A stretch of 64,000 nucleotides of DNA from Deltaproteobacteria bacterium (lineage in GTDB: Bacteria > Desulfobacterota > GWC2-55-46 > UBA9637). How positions within the stretch are numbered: position 1 is the first letter of the stretch; every line of letters starts with the position of its first letter. Under the pieces are notes generated by a model. It made no database searches. It had not been told where the DNA came from and worked only from the letters and a program-made list of their open reading frames with translations. The DNA is taken from contig JAUYHF010000023.1 in NCBI GenBank assembly GCA_030690165.1, forward strand, positions 1 through 64,000, read 5' to 3'. This document shows positions 24,898 through 32,978 of this stretch, piece after piece. Position numbers and translations under genes: made by a program.

Positions 24898-25115
24898 ATA
24901 GCCTCCTCTACAGTGGATTCCCATGATTCCCGCTCTGCCTTTTCATCATCCCCCTCTTTGCAGCCGGATAGCAGGCTGCGAAGTTTCTTTTCTTCCTTTA
25001 TTCGTTTGACTTTTTGTAAAAGACGTTCCAGTTTTTCTGAACGGCTTTCACCTGGCAAAGAGTCGAGGAAATTGATTAGAGGTTTTTCAATGGTAGTTGA
25101 TAGCTTAGCCTTCAT
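24885..25115 (-). CDS. MazE-like / ribbon-helix-helix antitoxin
   Basis: 76 residues. It begins MKAKLSTTIEKPLINFLDSL with ESRSEKLERLLQKVK next, which reads as a ribbon-helix-helix DNA-binding domain. The C-terminal tail is acidic (EREsWESTVEEAMWSE in the last 16 residues) and should bind MazF. It has AAAGGAGGA upstream of the ATG and comes first in the pair. Confidence 0.8.
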   Translation of the reverse strand: MKAKLSTTIEKPLINFLDSLPGESRSEKLERLLQKVKRIKEEKKLRSLLSGCKEGDDEKAERESWESTVEEAMWSE

Positions 25116-25186
25116 AATTGTTTATCCTCCTTTATAGAAGATATTATATCTTCTTTATAAGAATATTGCAAGGATGATTTTTCTGT

Positions 25187-26611
25187 CTACTCTATCCCGT
25201 ATTTGTCCAGCTTGTACCTCATAGACCTGAAACTCATACCCAGCAGTTCTGCCGCTTTTTTCTTTACACCGCCTGCCTTTTTAAGGGCGTCTATTATAAT
25301 TGCCTTCTCGTAATCTTCTACATTCTTTTCCAGATTAAAACCCTCTTGCGGAATCTCAATTTTAGGCTGAAGGCTTTCGTCTAAGGCGGAAGCTGAAAGT
25401 TCTTTCTCTGACACTTTGACTTTCTGATACTTTGCTTCTCTTTTTAAATATTCCGGCAGGCTTTCAGGCATAATGAGGGGAGTGGATTCCAGCGCAATAG
25501 CCCGCTCTATTATATTTTCAAGCTCTCTTATATTGCCCTGGTATGAGTAAGACTCAAGATAATCCATTGCCTCACGCGATATGCCCTTTATATCCTTGCC
25601 AAGCTCTTGCTTGTGTTTTTCAAAAAAGTGTTCTGCGAGAAGCCGGATATCTTCTTTCCTTTCTCTTAAGGGCGGCATATGGATTGGGATTACATTCAGT
25701 CTATAGAACAGGTCTTCCCTGAACCTTCCCTCTTTGACCTCCCTCTCAATATCCTTATTTGACGCCGCAATTATTCTCACATCCACCGATATATCTTCAA
25801 TTCCGCCAACCCTTCTGAAATTTCTTTCCTGGATTACACGAAGGAGTTTTACCTGAAGCTGGATTGGAAGCTCTGTGAGCTCGTCAAGAAATATCGTGCC
25901 TTCATTTGCCACCTCAAACAAGCCGCTTTTATTCGCCGCTGCGCCGGTAAATGCGCCCTTCTGGTAACCGAACAGCTCGCTTTCAAGCAGATTTTCTGGT
26001 ATCGCGCCGCAGTTTATCGGAACAAACGGCTTATCCTTTCTTATGCCCTCATAATGGATAGCCCTTGCCACAAGCTCTTTGCCTGTGCCGCTTTCGCCGG
26101 TAAGAAGGATGTTTGTCTTTGTATCCGCGACCCTTTTTATAATCTCGTATATCTCCAGCATCTTCGGACTTGTGCCGATAATGTTGCCGAAGGCATGTTT
26201 TGTCTTTAATTCCCTTTTTAAGAGGATATTCTCAGTCTCAAGCCTTTTCTTATCCAGGGCATTTCTTATGATATGCTTTACTTCGTCTATCTTGAACGGC
26301 TTTGTTATGTAGTCATACGCCCCTGCCTTCATCGCATCAATTGCAGTGTCAACTGATGCGTATGCTGTAATCATAAGGACTACAGTTTCAGGATTAATTT
26401 CTTTTATACTTTTCAAAACTTCAACGCCGCCCATGCCTTTCATCCTGACATCGCTTATTACAAGGTCATAGCTGCTGTTATTAAAGAGCCTCATTGCCTC
26501 CTCTCCGCCAGGGGCAGAACTAACTCTGTAGCCTTCCTTTTTAAGCATTATCTCAAGGAAGTCCCTTATGCCCTTTTCATCGTCAACTATGAGTATCTTC
26601 TCTTTTGACAT
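25187..26611 (-). CDS. pilR: Sigma-54 response regulator PilR (NtrC family)
   Basis: 474 residues. Receiver domain 1-120 with acceptor Asp in DLVISDVRM, AAA+ domain about 143-370 with GESGTGKELVARAIH, the sigma-54 contact loop GAFTGA and Walker B GTIFLDELTELP, and a Fis-type helix-turn-helix at the end (KKKAAELLGMSFRSMRYKLD). The order pilS then pilR on the same strand and a -24/-12 promoter at pilA support the role as pilin activator. A dispersed repeat separates it from pilS. Confidence 0.93.
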   Translation of the reverse strand: MSKEKILIVDDEKGIRDFLEIMLKKEGYRVSSAPGGEEAMRLFNNSSYDLVISDVRMKGMGGVEVLKSIKEINPETVVLMITAYASVDTAIDAMKAGAYDYITKPFKIDEVKHIIRNALDKKRLETENILLKRELKTKHAFGNIIGTSPKMLEIYEIIKRVADTKTNILLTGESGTGKELVARAIHYEGIRKDKPFVPINCGAIPENLLESELFGYQKGAFTGAAANKSGLFEVANEGTIFLDELTELPIQLQVKLLRVIQERNFRRVGGIEDISVDVRIIAASNKDIEREVKEGRFREDLFYRLNVIPIHMPPLRERKEDIRLLAEHFFEKHKQELGKDIKGISREAMDYLESYSYQGNIRELENIIERAIALESTPLIMPESLPEYLKREAKYQKVKVSEKELSASALDESLQPKIEIPQEGFNLEKNVEDYEKAIIIDALKKAGGVKKKAAELLGMSFRSMRYKLDKYGIE

Positions 26612-26649
26612 ATTTACCCCTTACTTCGTCCCGAAAACACCATCTTTAC

Positions 26650-26768
26650 CCCATCCCCACCCTAACCCTCCCCTTGAAGGGGAGGGAGATTTTCCTCTCC
26701 CTCCGGGAGAGAATTTTCCCTCTTTTCTTCCTCTCCCTCAGGGAGAGGATTAAGGTGAGGGTGGGGTT
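26650..26768. repeat. Dispersed CCCTCACCCTAACCC-type repeat, copy 1
   Basis: Short GC-rich words (CCACCCTAACCCTCC, GGGGAGGGAG, CTCTCCCTC, GGGAGAGGATT, AAGGTGAGGGTGGGG) form nested hairpins in the gap between pilS and pilR. A related copy lies at 39548-39660. This family is widespread in unrelated bacteria. Confidence 0.75.
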
Positions 26769-26807
26769 AATTTTCATCCTCCTTTGTGAGCGAAGCTCAT
26801 GCGGGTT

Positions 26808-28505
26808 TCACCTATTTACCATCGGCAGTGTTATTTTAAAACTCGTCCCATCGCCCTTCTTGCTTTTTACCTCTATCCTGCCATGATGACCTTCCACAAT
26901 CCTGTGAACAACGGCAAGGCCAAGACCTGTGCCGAAATCACTTGTTGTAAAGAATGGGTCAAATACCCTGTTTATATCCTCTGCGTCAATGCCGCTGCCT
27001 GTATCAGAGATGGTAATCTCTGTAAATTCAGGGGTCAGGGTTCGGGGTTCGGGGGGCAACCCCTGACCCCTGACCCCTGACCCCTGACCCCTGTTTTTTT
27101 GACACCTGACCTCCAATCTTCCCCCATTGGGCATTACATGCCCTGCATTCAAAAATAGATTCCAGAATACCTGCTTTAACTGTCTGATATCGCCTTCCAC
27201 TATAAGGCCGTCTTCTAATTTAATCTGAATGTCAATCCCTTTACATTCCGGGCTATTCTTAAATATTTCTATGGTTTCCATTATGATCTCATTCAGGCTA
27301 ACATCAGTCATCTTAACAGCGGGTTTTGCAAACAAGAGAAAATCTGTAATAAGGGTATTCAGCCTGTCTGACTCCCTGATAATAATATCCATAAGGTGTT
27401 TATTGTCGCCGCCCAATACCACACTGTCCTTTAAGACCTGCACTGACCCGCTTATAGACGCCAGAGGATTCCTTACCTCATGCGCCATGCCTGCTGCCAA
27501 CTCGCCAAGCGCCCTCAATCTATCCGCCCTTTTAAGCTGTTCCTCTATATCTTTAATCCTTGTCAAATCCTGAAATATTATTATATAGCCGCCCTCTTTC
27601 ATTGGCGATACCGAAAGGCCAAGAAATATCTCTTTCCCATCCTTTCTTTTAAAGGGTTTATCTATCCTCAAATATGACTGGTCTCCTTCTAAAGATGCAA
27701 CAGAATAACCCTCCTTCATCAAAAGAGGAAACACCATGTCAACTGCTTGATTGTATACCTCGCCAAGGGTATAGCCGGTAATCTTTTCCGCAGCCCTGTT
27801 AAAGGATGTTATCCTTGCATCAGCGTCTATAGTAAGTATGCCGCTGTTTATATTTTCTATAATATATTTATTTATGGCCTCAAGTTTCCTGAAATCAAAC
27901 TTCTTTTCCTCAAGCTCCTTCTCTACTGTTACTGTCCTTCCTGCAAGATACCCTGTCAGAAACGCGACAGTAAAAAAGCCTATGATGTTAAGCGCCAGAG
28001 TAGCAAGTATATCCCCTCTTTCGTAACTAATGCCGCCTATTAAAATAACTTTATATTTTGCCGGAAGCGCCCTGTAAAAATCAAGGTTAACCAAAAGTCC
28101 ATACGCTATGCTGCTTGCAGATGCGGCATAAAACCCGCCTTTGCGGTTAAGGAGGATGCTGGCGCTTATTATTGACAGAAAATAGAGGAATGATAAAAAA
28201 CTTTCCAGTCCGCCTGTCACATACACAGTGGCTGTGATAAGGAATATATCGCCGAATATCTGGATGTATGCAAATACCTTTGCATTTTTAATCCATCTGA
28301 ATATAACCGAATATATAATCGTAAAGAAGCAGGTAATAATTACAATTGCATACAACGGATATATGTTTGTTTGAAACGGCGAGGAACCCTTCAACTGAAA
28401 CCACGCAGAAACCCCGGTGAATAGAACAACCAGCGCCACCCTCAAGACCATCAGCCATTTGAGTCGGGTTTTTAAGATGATATATAGGGAAGGTTGGGTA
28501 GGCAT
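26808..28505 (-). CDS. pilS: Sensor histidine kinase PilS
   Basis: 565 residues. About six membrane helices in 15-205, a PAS domain (about 225-335, ILTIDADARITSFNRAAEKI), HisKA box ELAAGMAHEVRNPLASISGS and an ATPase domain with FLNAGHVMPNG, DTGSGIDAEDI and GTGLGLAVVHRIVEGH. It is the partner of PilR. Between LEVRCQKN and TEITISDTG an insert of about 25 residues is encoded by GGGGTCAG-type words, at a surface strand turn of the ATPase domain; the frame is kept. The gene is the first of the pilS-pilR pair. Confidence 0.93.
   Translation of the reverse strand: MPTQPSLYIILKTRLKWLMVLRVALVVLFTGVSAWFQLKGSSPFQTNIYPLYAIVIITCFFTIIYSVIFRWIKNAKVFAYIQIFGDIFLITATVYVTGGLESFLSFLYFLSIISASILLNRKGGFYAASASSIAYGLLVNLDFYRALPAKYKVILIGGISYERGDILATLALNIIGFFTVAFLTGYLAGRTVTVEKELEEKKFDFRKLEAINKYIIENINSGILTIDADARITSFNRAAEKITGYTLGEVYNQAVDMVFPLLMKEGYSVASLEGDQSYLRIDKPFKRKDGKEIFLGLSVSPMKEGGYIIIFQDLTRIKDIEEQLKRADRLRALGELAAGMAHEVRNPLASISGSVQVLKDSVVLGGDNKHLMDIIIRESDRLNTLITDFLLFAKPAVKMTDVSLNEIIMETIEIFKNSPECKGIDIQIKLEDGLIVEGDIRQLKQVFWNLFLNAGHVMPNGGRLEVRCQKNRGQGSGVRGQGLPPEPRTLTPEFTEITISDTGSGIDAEDINRVFDPFFTTSDFGTGLGLAVVHRIVEGHHGRIEVKSKKGDGTSFKITLPMVNR
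27024..27114 (-). repeat. GGGGTCAG-word inverted repeat inside pilS
   Basis: The coding strand has AGGGGTC repeated four to five times, then TTGCCCCCCGAACC, then GACCCCTG: direct words in each arm and inverted between arms. It is translated as RGQGSGVRGQG and on to PRTLTP. A shorter set of the same words codes the first residues of tyrA at 57766-57797. Confidence 0.85.
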
Positions 28506-28588
28506 CTTAAGAGAGAGTCAAAGAGTCAGAGAGTCAAAGGGATAAAGTTTTTGCTTTGACTCTCTGACTCTTTGATACTTTGATGCTG
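28506..28588. repeat. GAGTCAAA-word inverted repeat between pilC and pilS
   Basis: Left arm GAGAGTCAAAGAGTCAGAG and right arm TGACTCTCTGACTCTTTGA with a spacer of about 20 bases. It fills the whole junction. A close relative lies between pilT and pilB (31071-31146). Confidence 0.8.
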
Positions 28589-28593
28589 TCTTA

Positions 28594-29808
28594 TCATCCT
28601 CCAACAGCGCCGGCAAGGCTGAATATAGGCAGATACAACGCAATAATCAGACCTCCAACAGTCACACCGAGGAAGGCCATAAATACCGGTTCTATGAGGG
28701 ACATCAATGTATCCACTGCCTGGTCCACCTCTTCTTCATAGAAATCCGCAATCTTGGAAAGCATGGCATCAAGTGCGCCGGTAGACTCGCCAACCGCTAT
28801 CATCTGAACAACCATAGAGGGAAAAACTTTTGCTTCAGCAAGCGGCTCTGCCAGTGTTTTGCCCTGGCTAAGTGCTGTCCTTGTTTTCATAATGGCCTCT
28901 TCTATTATTTTGTTGCCTGCTGTCTTTGCGACAATCTCAAGCGCCTCAAGTATAGGCACGCCGCTTGACATCATGGTAGACATTGTCCTTGTAAATCTTG
29001 CAACAGCGGTTTTTCTTATCAGGTCTCCAAATATAGGGAGCTTTAACTTAATACCGTCCATTACTACCCTGCCTTTGGGTGTCGCATTGAACTGTTTAAG
29101 ACCTATTACTATGCCTGCAATAGTCCCTATAAATATATACCAGTATGCCTTTAAAACATTGCTTAAGTTCACAACAAACTGCGTAGGCGCGGGAAGCGCC
29201 CTGCCAAAGTCTTTAAACATACCTTCAAAGATTGGCACAACAAACAAGAGCAAGCCGCCGACAATCACAACAGCAATTATAGATATTACAAGAGGATACA
29301 TAAGTGCGCCTTTAATCTTGCCTTTTAATTTTTCCGCCTTTTCCATAAAGCCTGCAAGCCTGCCCAATATAGTATCCAGGATACCGCCAACCTCGCCTGC
29401 TGCAACCAGGTTTACATAAAGGTCGTCAAATATCTTTGGATGCTTGCGAAGGGCGTCGGCAAAGGTTGAGCCGCCCTCAACGCTCTTTTTTATTTCTGTC
29501 AAGGTTGTTTTAAATAGCGGATTTGGCTGCTGGCTGGAAAGTATATCAAGACACTGGACAAGCGGAAGGCCCGCATCAATCATGGTTGCAAACTGACGGG
29601 TAAAGATAACTATCTCTTTAGTTGTTACCTTGCCGCCAAATCCTGGGAGCTTTAAGGTAAAGCCCACTGCCTTTTTTTCCGCAACCTTACTTGTTATTAT
29701 CTGCTGTCTTCTAATATTGGCAGTAGCAACAGCAAGGCTTGAGGCCTCTATCTCGCCTTTCCTCGGCTCACCTCTTAAGGTTTTTCCTTCGTATATAAAT
29801 GTTGGCAT
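28594..29808 (-). CDS. pilC: Type IV pilus inner-membrane platform protein PilC
   Basis: 404 residues from ATG 29808 (MPTFIYEG), the normal PilC start. Two T2SSF domains each with membrane helices (about 70-190 and 275-395); landmarks are FTRQFATMIDAGLPLVQCLD, GEVGGILDTILGRLA and the mirrored VGESTGALDAMLSKIA. The ribosome site GGAG of the start is inside a repeat (GGAGCGAAGCGAC) also found before modC. An open frame extends upstream through the repeat but is not PilC-like. It anchors the PilB and PilT motors. Confidence 0.95.
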   Translation of the reverse strand: MPTFIYEGKTLRGEPRKGEIEASSLAVATANIRRQQIITSKVAEKKAVGFTLKLPGFGGKVTTKEIVIFTRQFATMIDAGLPLVQCLDILSSQQPNPLFKTTLTEIKKSVEGGSTFADALRKHPKIFDDLYVNLVAAGEVGGILDTILGRLAGFMEKAEKLKGKIKGALMYPLVISIIAVVIVGGLLLFVVPIFEGMFKDFGRALPAPTQFVVNLSNVLKAYWYIFIGTIAGIVIGLKQFNATPKGRVVMDGIKLKLPIFGDLIRKTAVARFTRTMSTMMSSGVPILEALEIVAKTAGNKIIEEAIMKTRTALSQGKTLAEPLAEAKVFPSMVVQMIAVGESTGALDAMLSKIADFYEEEVDQAVDTLMSLIEPVFMAFLGVTVGGLIIALYLPIFSLAGAVGG

Positions 29809-29928
29809 CTTGTCGCTTCGCTCCATTGCAAATTGCAAAATGAAAATTGCAAATTGTTTTCCCGTTTTAAAATTTTCAATTCGCAATCTTCAATTTGCAA
29901 TCTTCAATCTTCAATTTGCAATATCCCT
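29809..29928 (-). repeat. TTGCAAA-word element at the pilT-pilC junction
   Basis: The coding strand runs from the pilT stop through ATTGCAAATTGAAGATTG words, a centre with AAAACGGGAAAAC, inverted words (CAATTTGCAATTTTCATTTT) and ends GGAGCGAAGCGACAAG before the pilC ATG. The end part supplies the only Shine-Dalgarno-like sequence for pilC. The modB-modC junction has the same ending. Confidence 0.8.
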
Positions 29929-31053
29929 CTATCTTGCCATTCCCCCCGGCCTCATACCGCCTGCATTTGACATCATCTGTCGGAGTTCATCCGGGTCCGA
30001 ACTTCTGCCAATAGCCTCATCAAGAGATATAAGCCTTCTTTGATAAAGCAGCAGAAGAGATTGGTTCATTGTCTGCATGCTGAATTTGGCCTGGCCTACC
30101 TGCATCTGTGAATATATCTGGTGAACCTTGTCTTCCCTTATAAGGTTTCTTATGGCGGCATTGGGAACCATCACCTCCAGCGCCATGACCCTTCCCTTGC
30201 CATCCGCTGTTGGTATCAGGAGTTGAGACATAACACCTTCCAGAACAAAAGAGAGCTGCGCCCTTATCTGCGGCTGCTGATTCGCCGGGAATACATCAAC
30301 AATCCTGTTTATGGTTTGAACGCAGGAATTGGTATGGAGGGTAGCAAGGCAGAGGTGTCCCGTCTCTGCAACAGTAAGAGCTATTTCTATGGTCTCCATA
30401 TCCCGCAGCTCACCAAGCAGAACAACATCCGGATCCTGCCGCAACACATGCTTCAATGCCTTTTTAAAGCTGCTGGTATCCGCGCCAACCTCTCTTTGGT
30501 TCACGAGGGCCTTTTTAGATGGATGGAGATATTCGATAGGATCTTCAATGGTTATGATGTGCTCTTCCCTTTCCTCGTTTATCTTGTTTATCATGGCAGC
30601 AAGGGTTGTGGTCTTGCCGCTGCCTGTAGGGCCTGTCACAAGGATAAGCCCCCGCGGCTTTTTAGAAAGCTCTTCTACAATAGGCGGCAGACCGAGCTCC
30701 TGAAATGTCTTTATCTTAAAAGGAATTGTCCTGAAAACACCCCCTGTTGCCCCCCTTTGAACAAACAGATTGCCCCTGAATCTGGACAAGCCCTTTAAAC
30801 CAAATGAGAAATCAAGCTCATTTCCCTCTTCAAATGTGTGTTTTTGGGCATCGGTTAACACGGTATATGTCATCTGTTTCGTATCAACAGGGGTCAAAGG
30901 CGGAAGTTGTTCCAGCGGCAAAAGTTTGCCGTTTACCCTTATCCTCGGCGGCGAGCCAGCTGTTATATGCAGGTCAGAACCTCCCTTGTCTATCATAACC
31001 TTCAAAAGGTCCTGAAGTGGCGGCATCTTTTTTTGTTCTGTGGCTGCTTCCAT
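29929..31053 (-). CDS. pilT: Type IV pilus retraction ATPase PilT
   Basis: 374 residues. N-terminal PAS-like region (GGSDLHITAGSPPRIRVNGK), Walker A GPTGSGKTTTLA, Asp box EDPIEYLHPSKKALVNQRE, Walker B VVLLGELRDMET, His box TAETGHLCLATLHTNS and the PilT-specific AIRNLIRE motif near residue 300. The hexameric motor retracts pili for twitching. The order pilB-pilT-pilC is conserved. Confidence 0.96.
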   Translation of the reverse strand: MEAATEQKKMPPLQDLLKVMIDKGGSDLHITAGSPPRIRVNGKLLPLEQLPPLTPVDTKQMTYTVLTDAQKHTFEEGNELDFSFGLKGLSRFRGNLFVQRGATGGVFRTIPFKIKTFQELGLPPIVEELSKKPRGLILVTGPTGSGKTTTLAAMINKINEEREEHIITIEDPIEYLHPSKKALVNQREVGADTSSFKKALKHVLRQDPDVVLLGELRDMETIEIALTVAETGHLCLATLHTNSCVQTINRIVDVFPANQQPQIRAQLSFVLEGVMSQLLIPTADGKGRVMALEVMVPNAAIRNLIREDKVHQIYSQMQVGQAKFSMQTMNQSLLLLYQRRLISLDEAIGRSSDPDELRQMMSNAGGMRPGGMAR

Positions 31054-31070
31054 TATATCTCCCTCTTTAT

Positions 31071-31146
31071 AGAGTCAAAGAGTCAGAGGGTCCAAGAGTC
31101 AAAGTTTTTACCTCTGACTCTATGACCCTTTGACACTCTGACACTG
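31071..31146. repeat. GAGTCAAA-word inverted repeat between pilT and pilB
   Basis: Left arm AGAGTCAAAGAGTCAGAG with a diverged third word, right arm CTCTGACTCTATGACCC and TTTGACACTCTGAC. Same design and words as the element at 28506-28588. Confidence 0.8.
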
Positions 31147-31151
31147 TACTT

Positions 31152-32855
31152 TTAATCCGCCATTGTCGCCCTTACTACTTCCTCTATTGTTGTCACGCCC
31201 TCTTTTATCTTTGTGATTCCGCTCATCCTCAGGCTCTTCATCCCTTCCTTTATAGCGCCCCTTTTTAATTCAGCGGATGATGCGCCGTTAAGCACAAGCT
31301 CTTTTAATCCCTCTGTCATGGGCATAACCTCGTAAAGCGCTATCCTCCCTTTGCATCCTGTGCCACCGCATGTTGCGCAGCCCTTTCCATGAAAACATTT
31401 AAATGTCTTTGCCTCTTCAGGAGGAACGCCGATCTCTATCAATGCCTGAGGCGGCACATGTATCTCCTCTTTGCAGTCCTTGCATATCTTTCTTGCAAGC
31501 CTCTGCGCCAGTATAAGGTTTGTGGCTGAAGAAATAAGAAACGGCTCTATACCCATGTTTAAAAGCCTGTTTATTGTGGACGGCGCGTCGTTTGTATGAA
31601 GCGTGGAAAGAACCATGTGGCCTGTAAGCGCCGCCTTAACGGCTATTTCAGCGGTCTCAAAATCCCTTATCTCTCCGACCATTATTATATCCGGGTCTTG
31701 TCTTAAAAATGACCTTAATGCGCTGGCAAAGTTCAAACCGATAGCCTCGTGCATCTGAACCTGGTTTATACCTGCGAGATTAAACTCTACAGGGTCTTCA
31801 GCAGTAGATATGTTATCAGAAATCTTATTTAATTCAGAAAGCGCTGAATAAAGAGTTGTTGTCTTGCCGCTTCCTGTCGGGCCTGTAACAAGAACCATAC
31901 CCCAGGGTTTTTCAATCGCATCTTTAAAATCCTTCAATGCCTTCTCTTCAAACCCAAGTTTGGTCATATCAAGCTGGAGGTTGGATTTGTCGAGAAGCCT
32001 CATAACAACCTTCTCGCCGAAGAGGGTCGGAAGGACAGAAACCCTGTAATCCATCTCTTTATCCTTGCCGAGCTTCATCTTTATCCTTCCATCCTGCGGA
32101 AGCCGCCTCTCTGCAATATCAAGATTAGACATAATCTTCATCCTTGAAACAATGGCGTTCTTAAGCTTAAGCGGCGGTTTCATAACCTCTGATAAAACAC
32201 CGTCCACCCTGTACCTGACCCTGAACGATTTTTCATAAGGCTCTACATGGATATCGCTTGCCCCCTTTTTAATTGCATCGGTGAGGATAATATTAACAAG
32301 CTTGACTACAGGCGCATCTTCAACTGCCTTTTTAAGATCAGCTACATCAACATCTTCCTCCTCATGCAGAATCTCCATTTCACTTTCATCAAATTCTGTC
32401 AGGACATCCCCAAGCGCCATCTCCTCCTCAGCAACAGCATAATATTTCTCTATAGCGTCTTTTATAGCCGTCTCAGAGGCAATCACTGATTCAACATTGT
32501 ACCCGGTAAGAAATTTTATATCATCTATTGCAAAGATATTGGACGGATCTGCCATTGCCATAATCAAAGTGGAGCCTGTTCTGCTAATTGGAATAACCTG
32601 GTATTTCTTGGCAACATCTTCCGGAATAAGTTTGATTATTTCCGTATCTATCTCTGTGGCAGTAAGATCTACTGAAGGTATGCCGTATTGCCTGCTTAAA
32701 AAGGTTGTAAGGTCTTTTTCATTTATATAACCCAGCTTAGCCAGATTATACCCCAGCCGCCCGCCTGACGACCGCTGTTCCTCAATAGCCTTTTTAAGCT
32801 GTTCAGCGCTTAGAAGTTTTTCCCTGACTAACAGTTCACCGAGTCTATCGGCCAT
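31152..32855 (-). CDS. pilB: Type IV pilus assembly ATPase PilB
   Basis: 567 residues. N-terminal MshEN/T2SSE_N domain (ADRLGELLVREKLLSAEQLK), then the GspE ATPase with Walker A GPTGSGKTTTLYS, Asp box EDPVEFNLAGINQVQ, Walker B IIMVGEIRDFET and His box LTGHMVLSTLHTND. A zinc-binding four-cysteine region (CKDCKE and CATCGGTGCKG) near 465-510 is intact. It powers pilus extension. It opens the pilB-pilT-pilC run. Confidence 0.96.
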   Translation of the reverse strand: MADRLGELLVREKLLSAEQLKKAIEEQRSSGGRLGYNLAKLGYINEKDLTTFLSRQYGIPSVDLTATEIDTEIIKLIPEDVAKKYQVIPISRTGSTLIMAMADPSNIFAIDDIKFLTGYNVESVIASETAIKDAIEKYYAVAEEEMALGDVLTEFDESEMEILHEEEDVDVADLKKAVEDAPVVKLVNIILTDAIKKGASDIHVEPYEKSFRVRYRVDGVLSEVMKPPLKLKNAIVSRMKIMSNLDIAERRLPQDGRIKMKLGKDKEMDYRVSVLPTLFGEKVVMRLLDKSNLQLDMTKLGFEEKALKDFKDAIEKPWGMVLVTGPTGSGKTTTLYSALSELNKISDNISTAEDPVEFNLAGINQVQMHEAIGLNFASALRSFLRQDPDIIMVGEIRDFETAEIAVKAALTGHMVLSTLHTNDAPSTINRLLNMGIEPFLISSATNLILAQRLARKICKDCKEEIHVPPQALIEIGVPPEEAKTFKCFHGKGCATCGGTGCKGRIALYEVMPMTEGLKELVLNGASSAELKRGAIKEGMKSLRMSGITKIKEGVTTIEEVVRATMAD

Positions 32856-32978
32856 AATCCTGCTCCCTTTATAGTTTAAAAGTTGGTTCCCTAACCCCTC
32901 AACTCTTTTTCCACATTTTATTAGAAAGCTACCTAAATTGTCAACCTAAAAACAGACATAGACGACATTGCCTAATAT

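Noticed and set aside
30121-30798. A 225-codon plus-strand open frame
   Set aside because: Antisense to pilT, whose motifs are complete on the minus strand.
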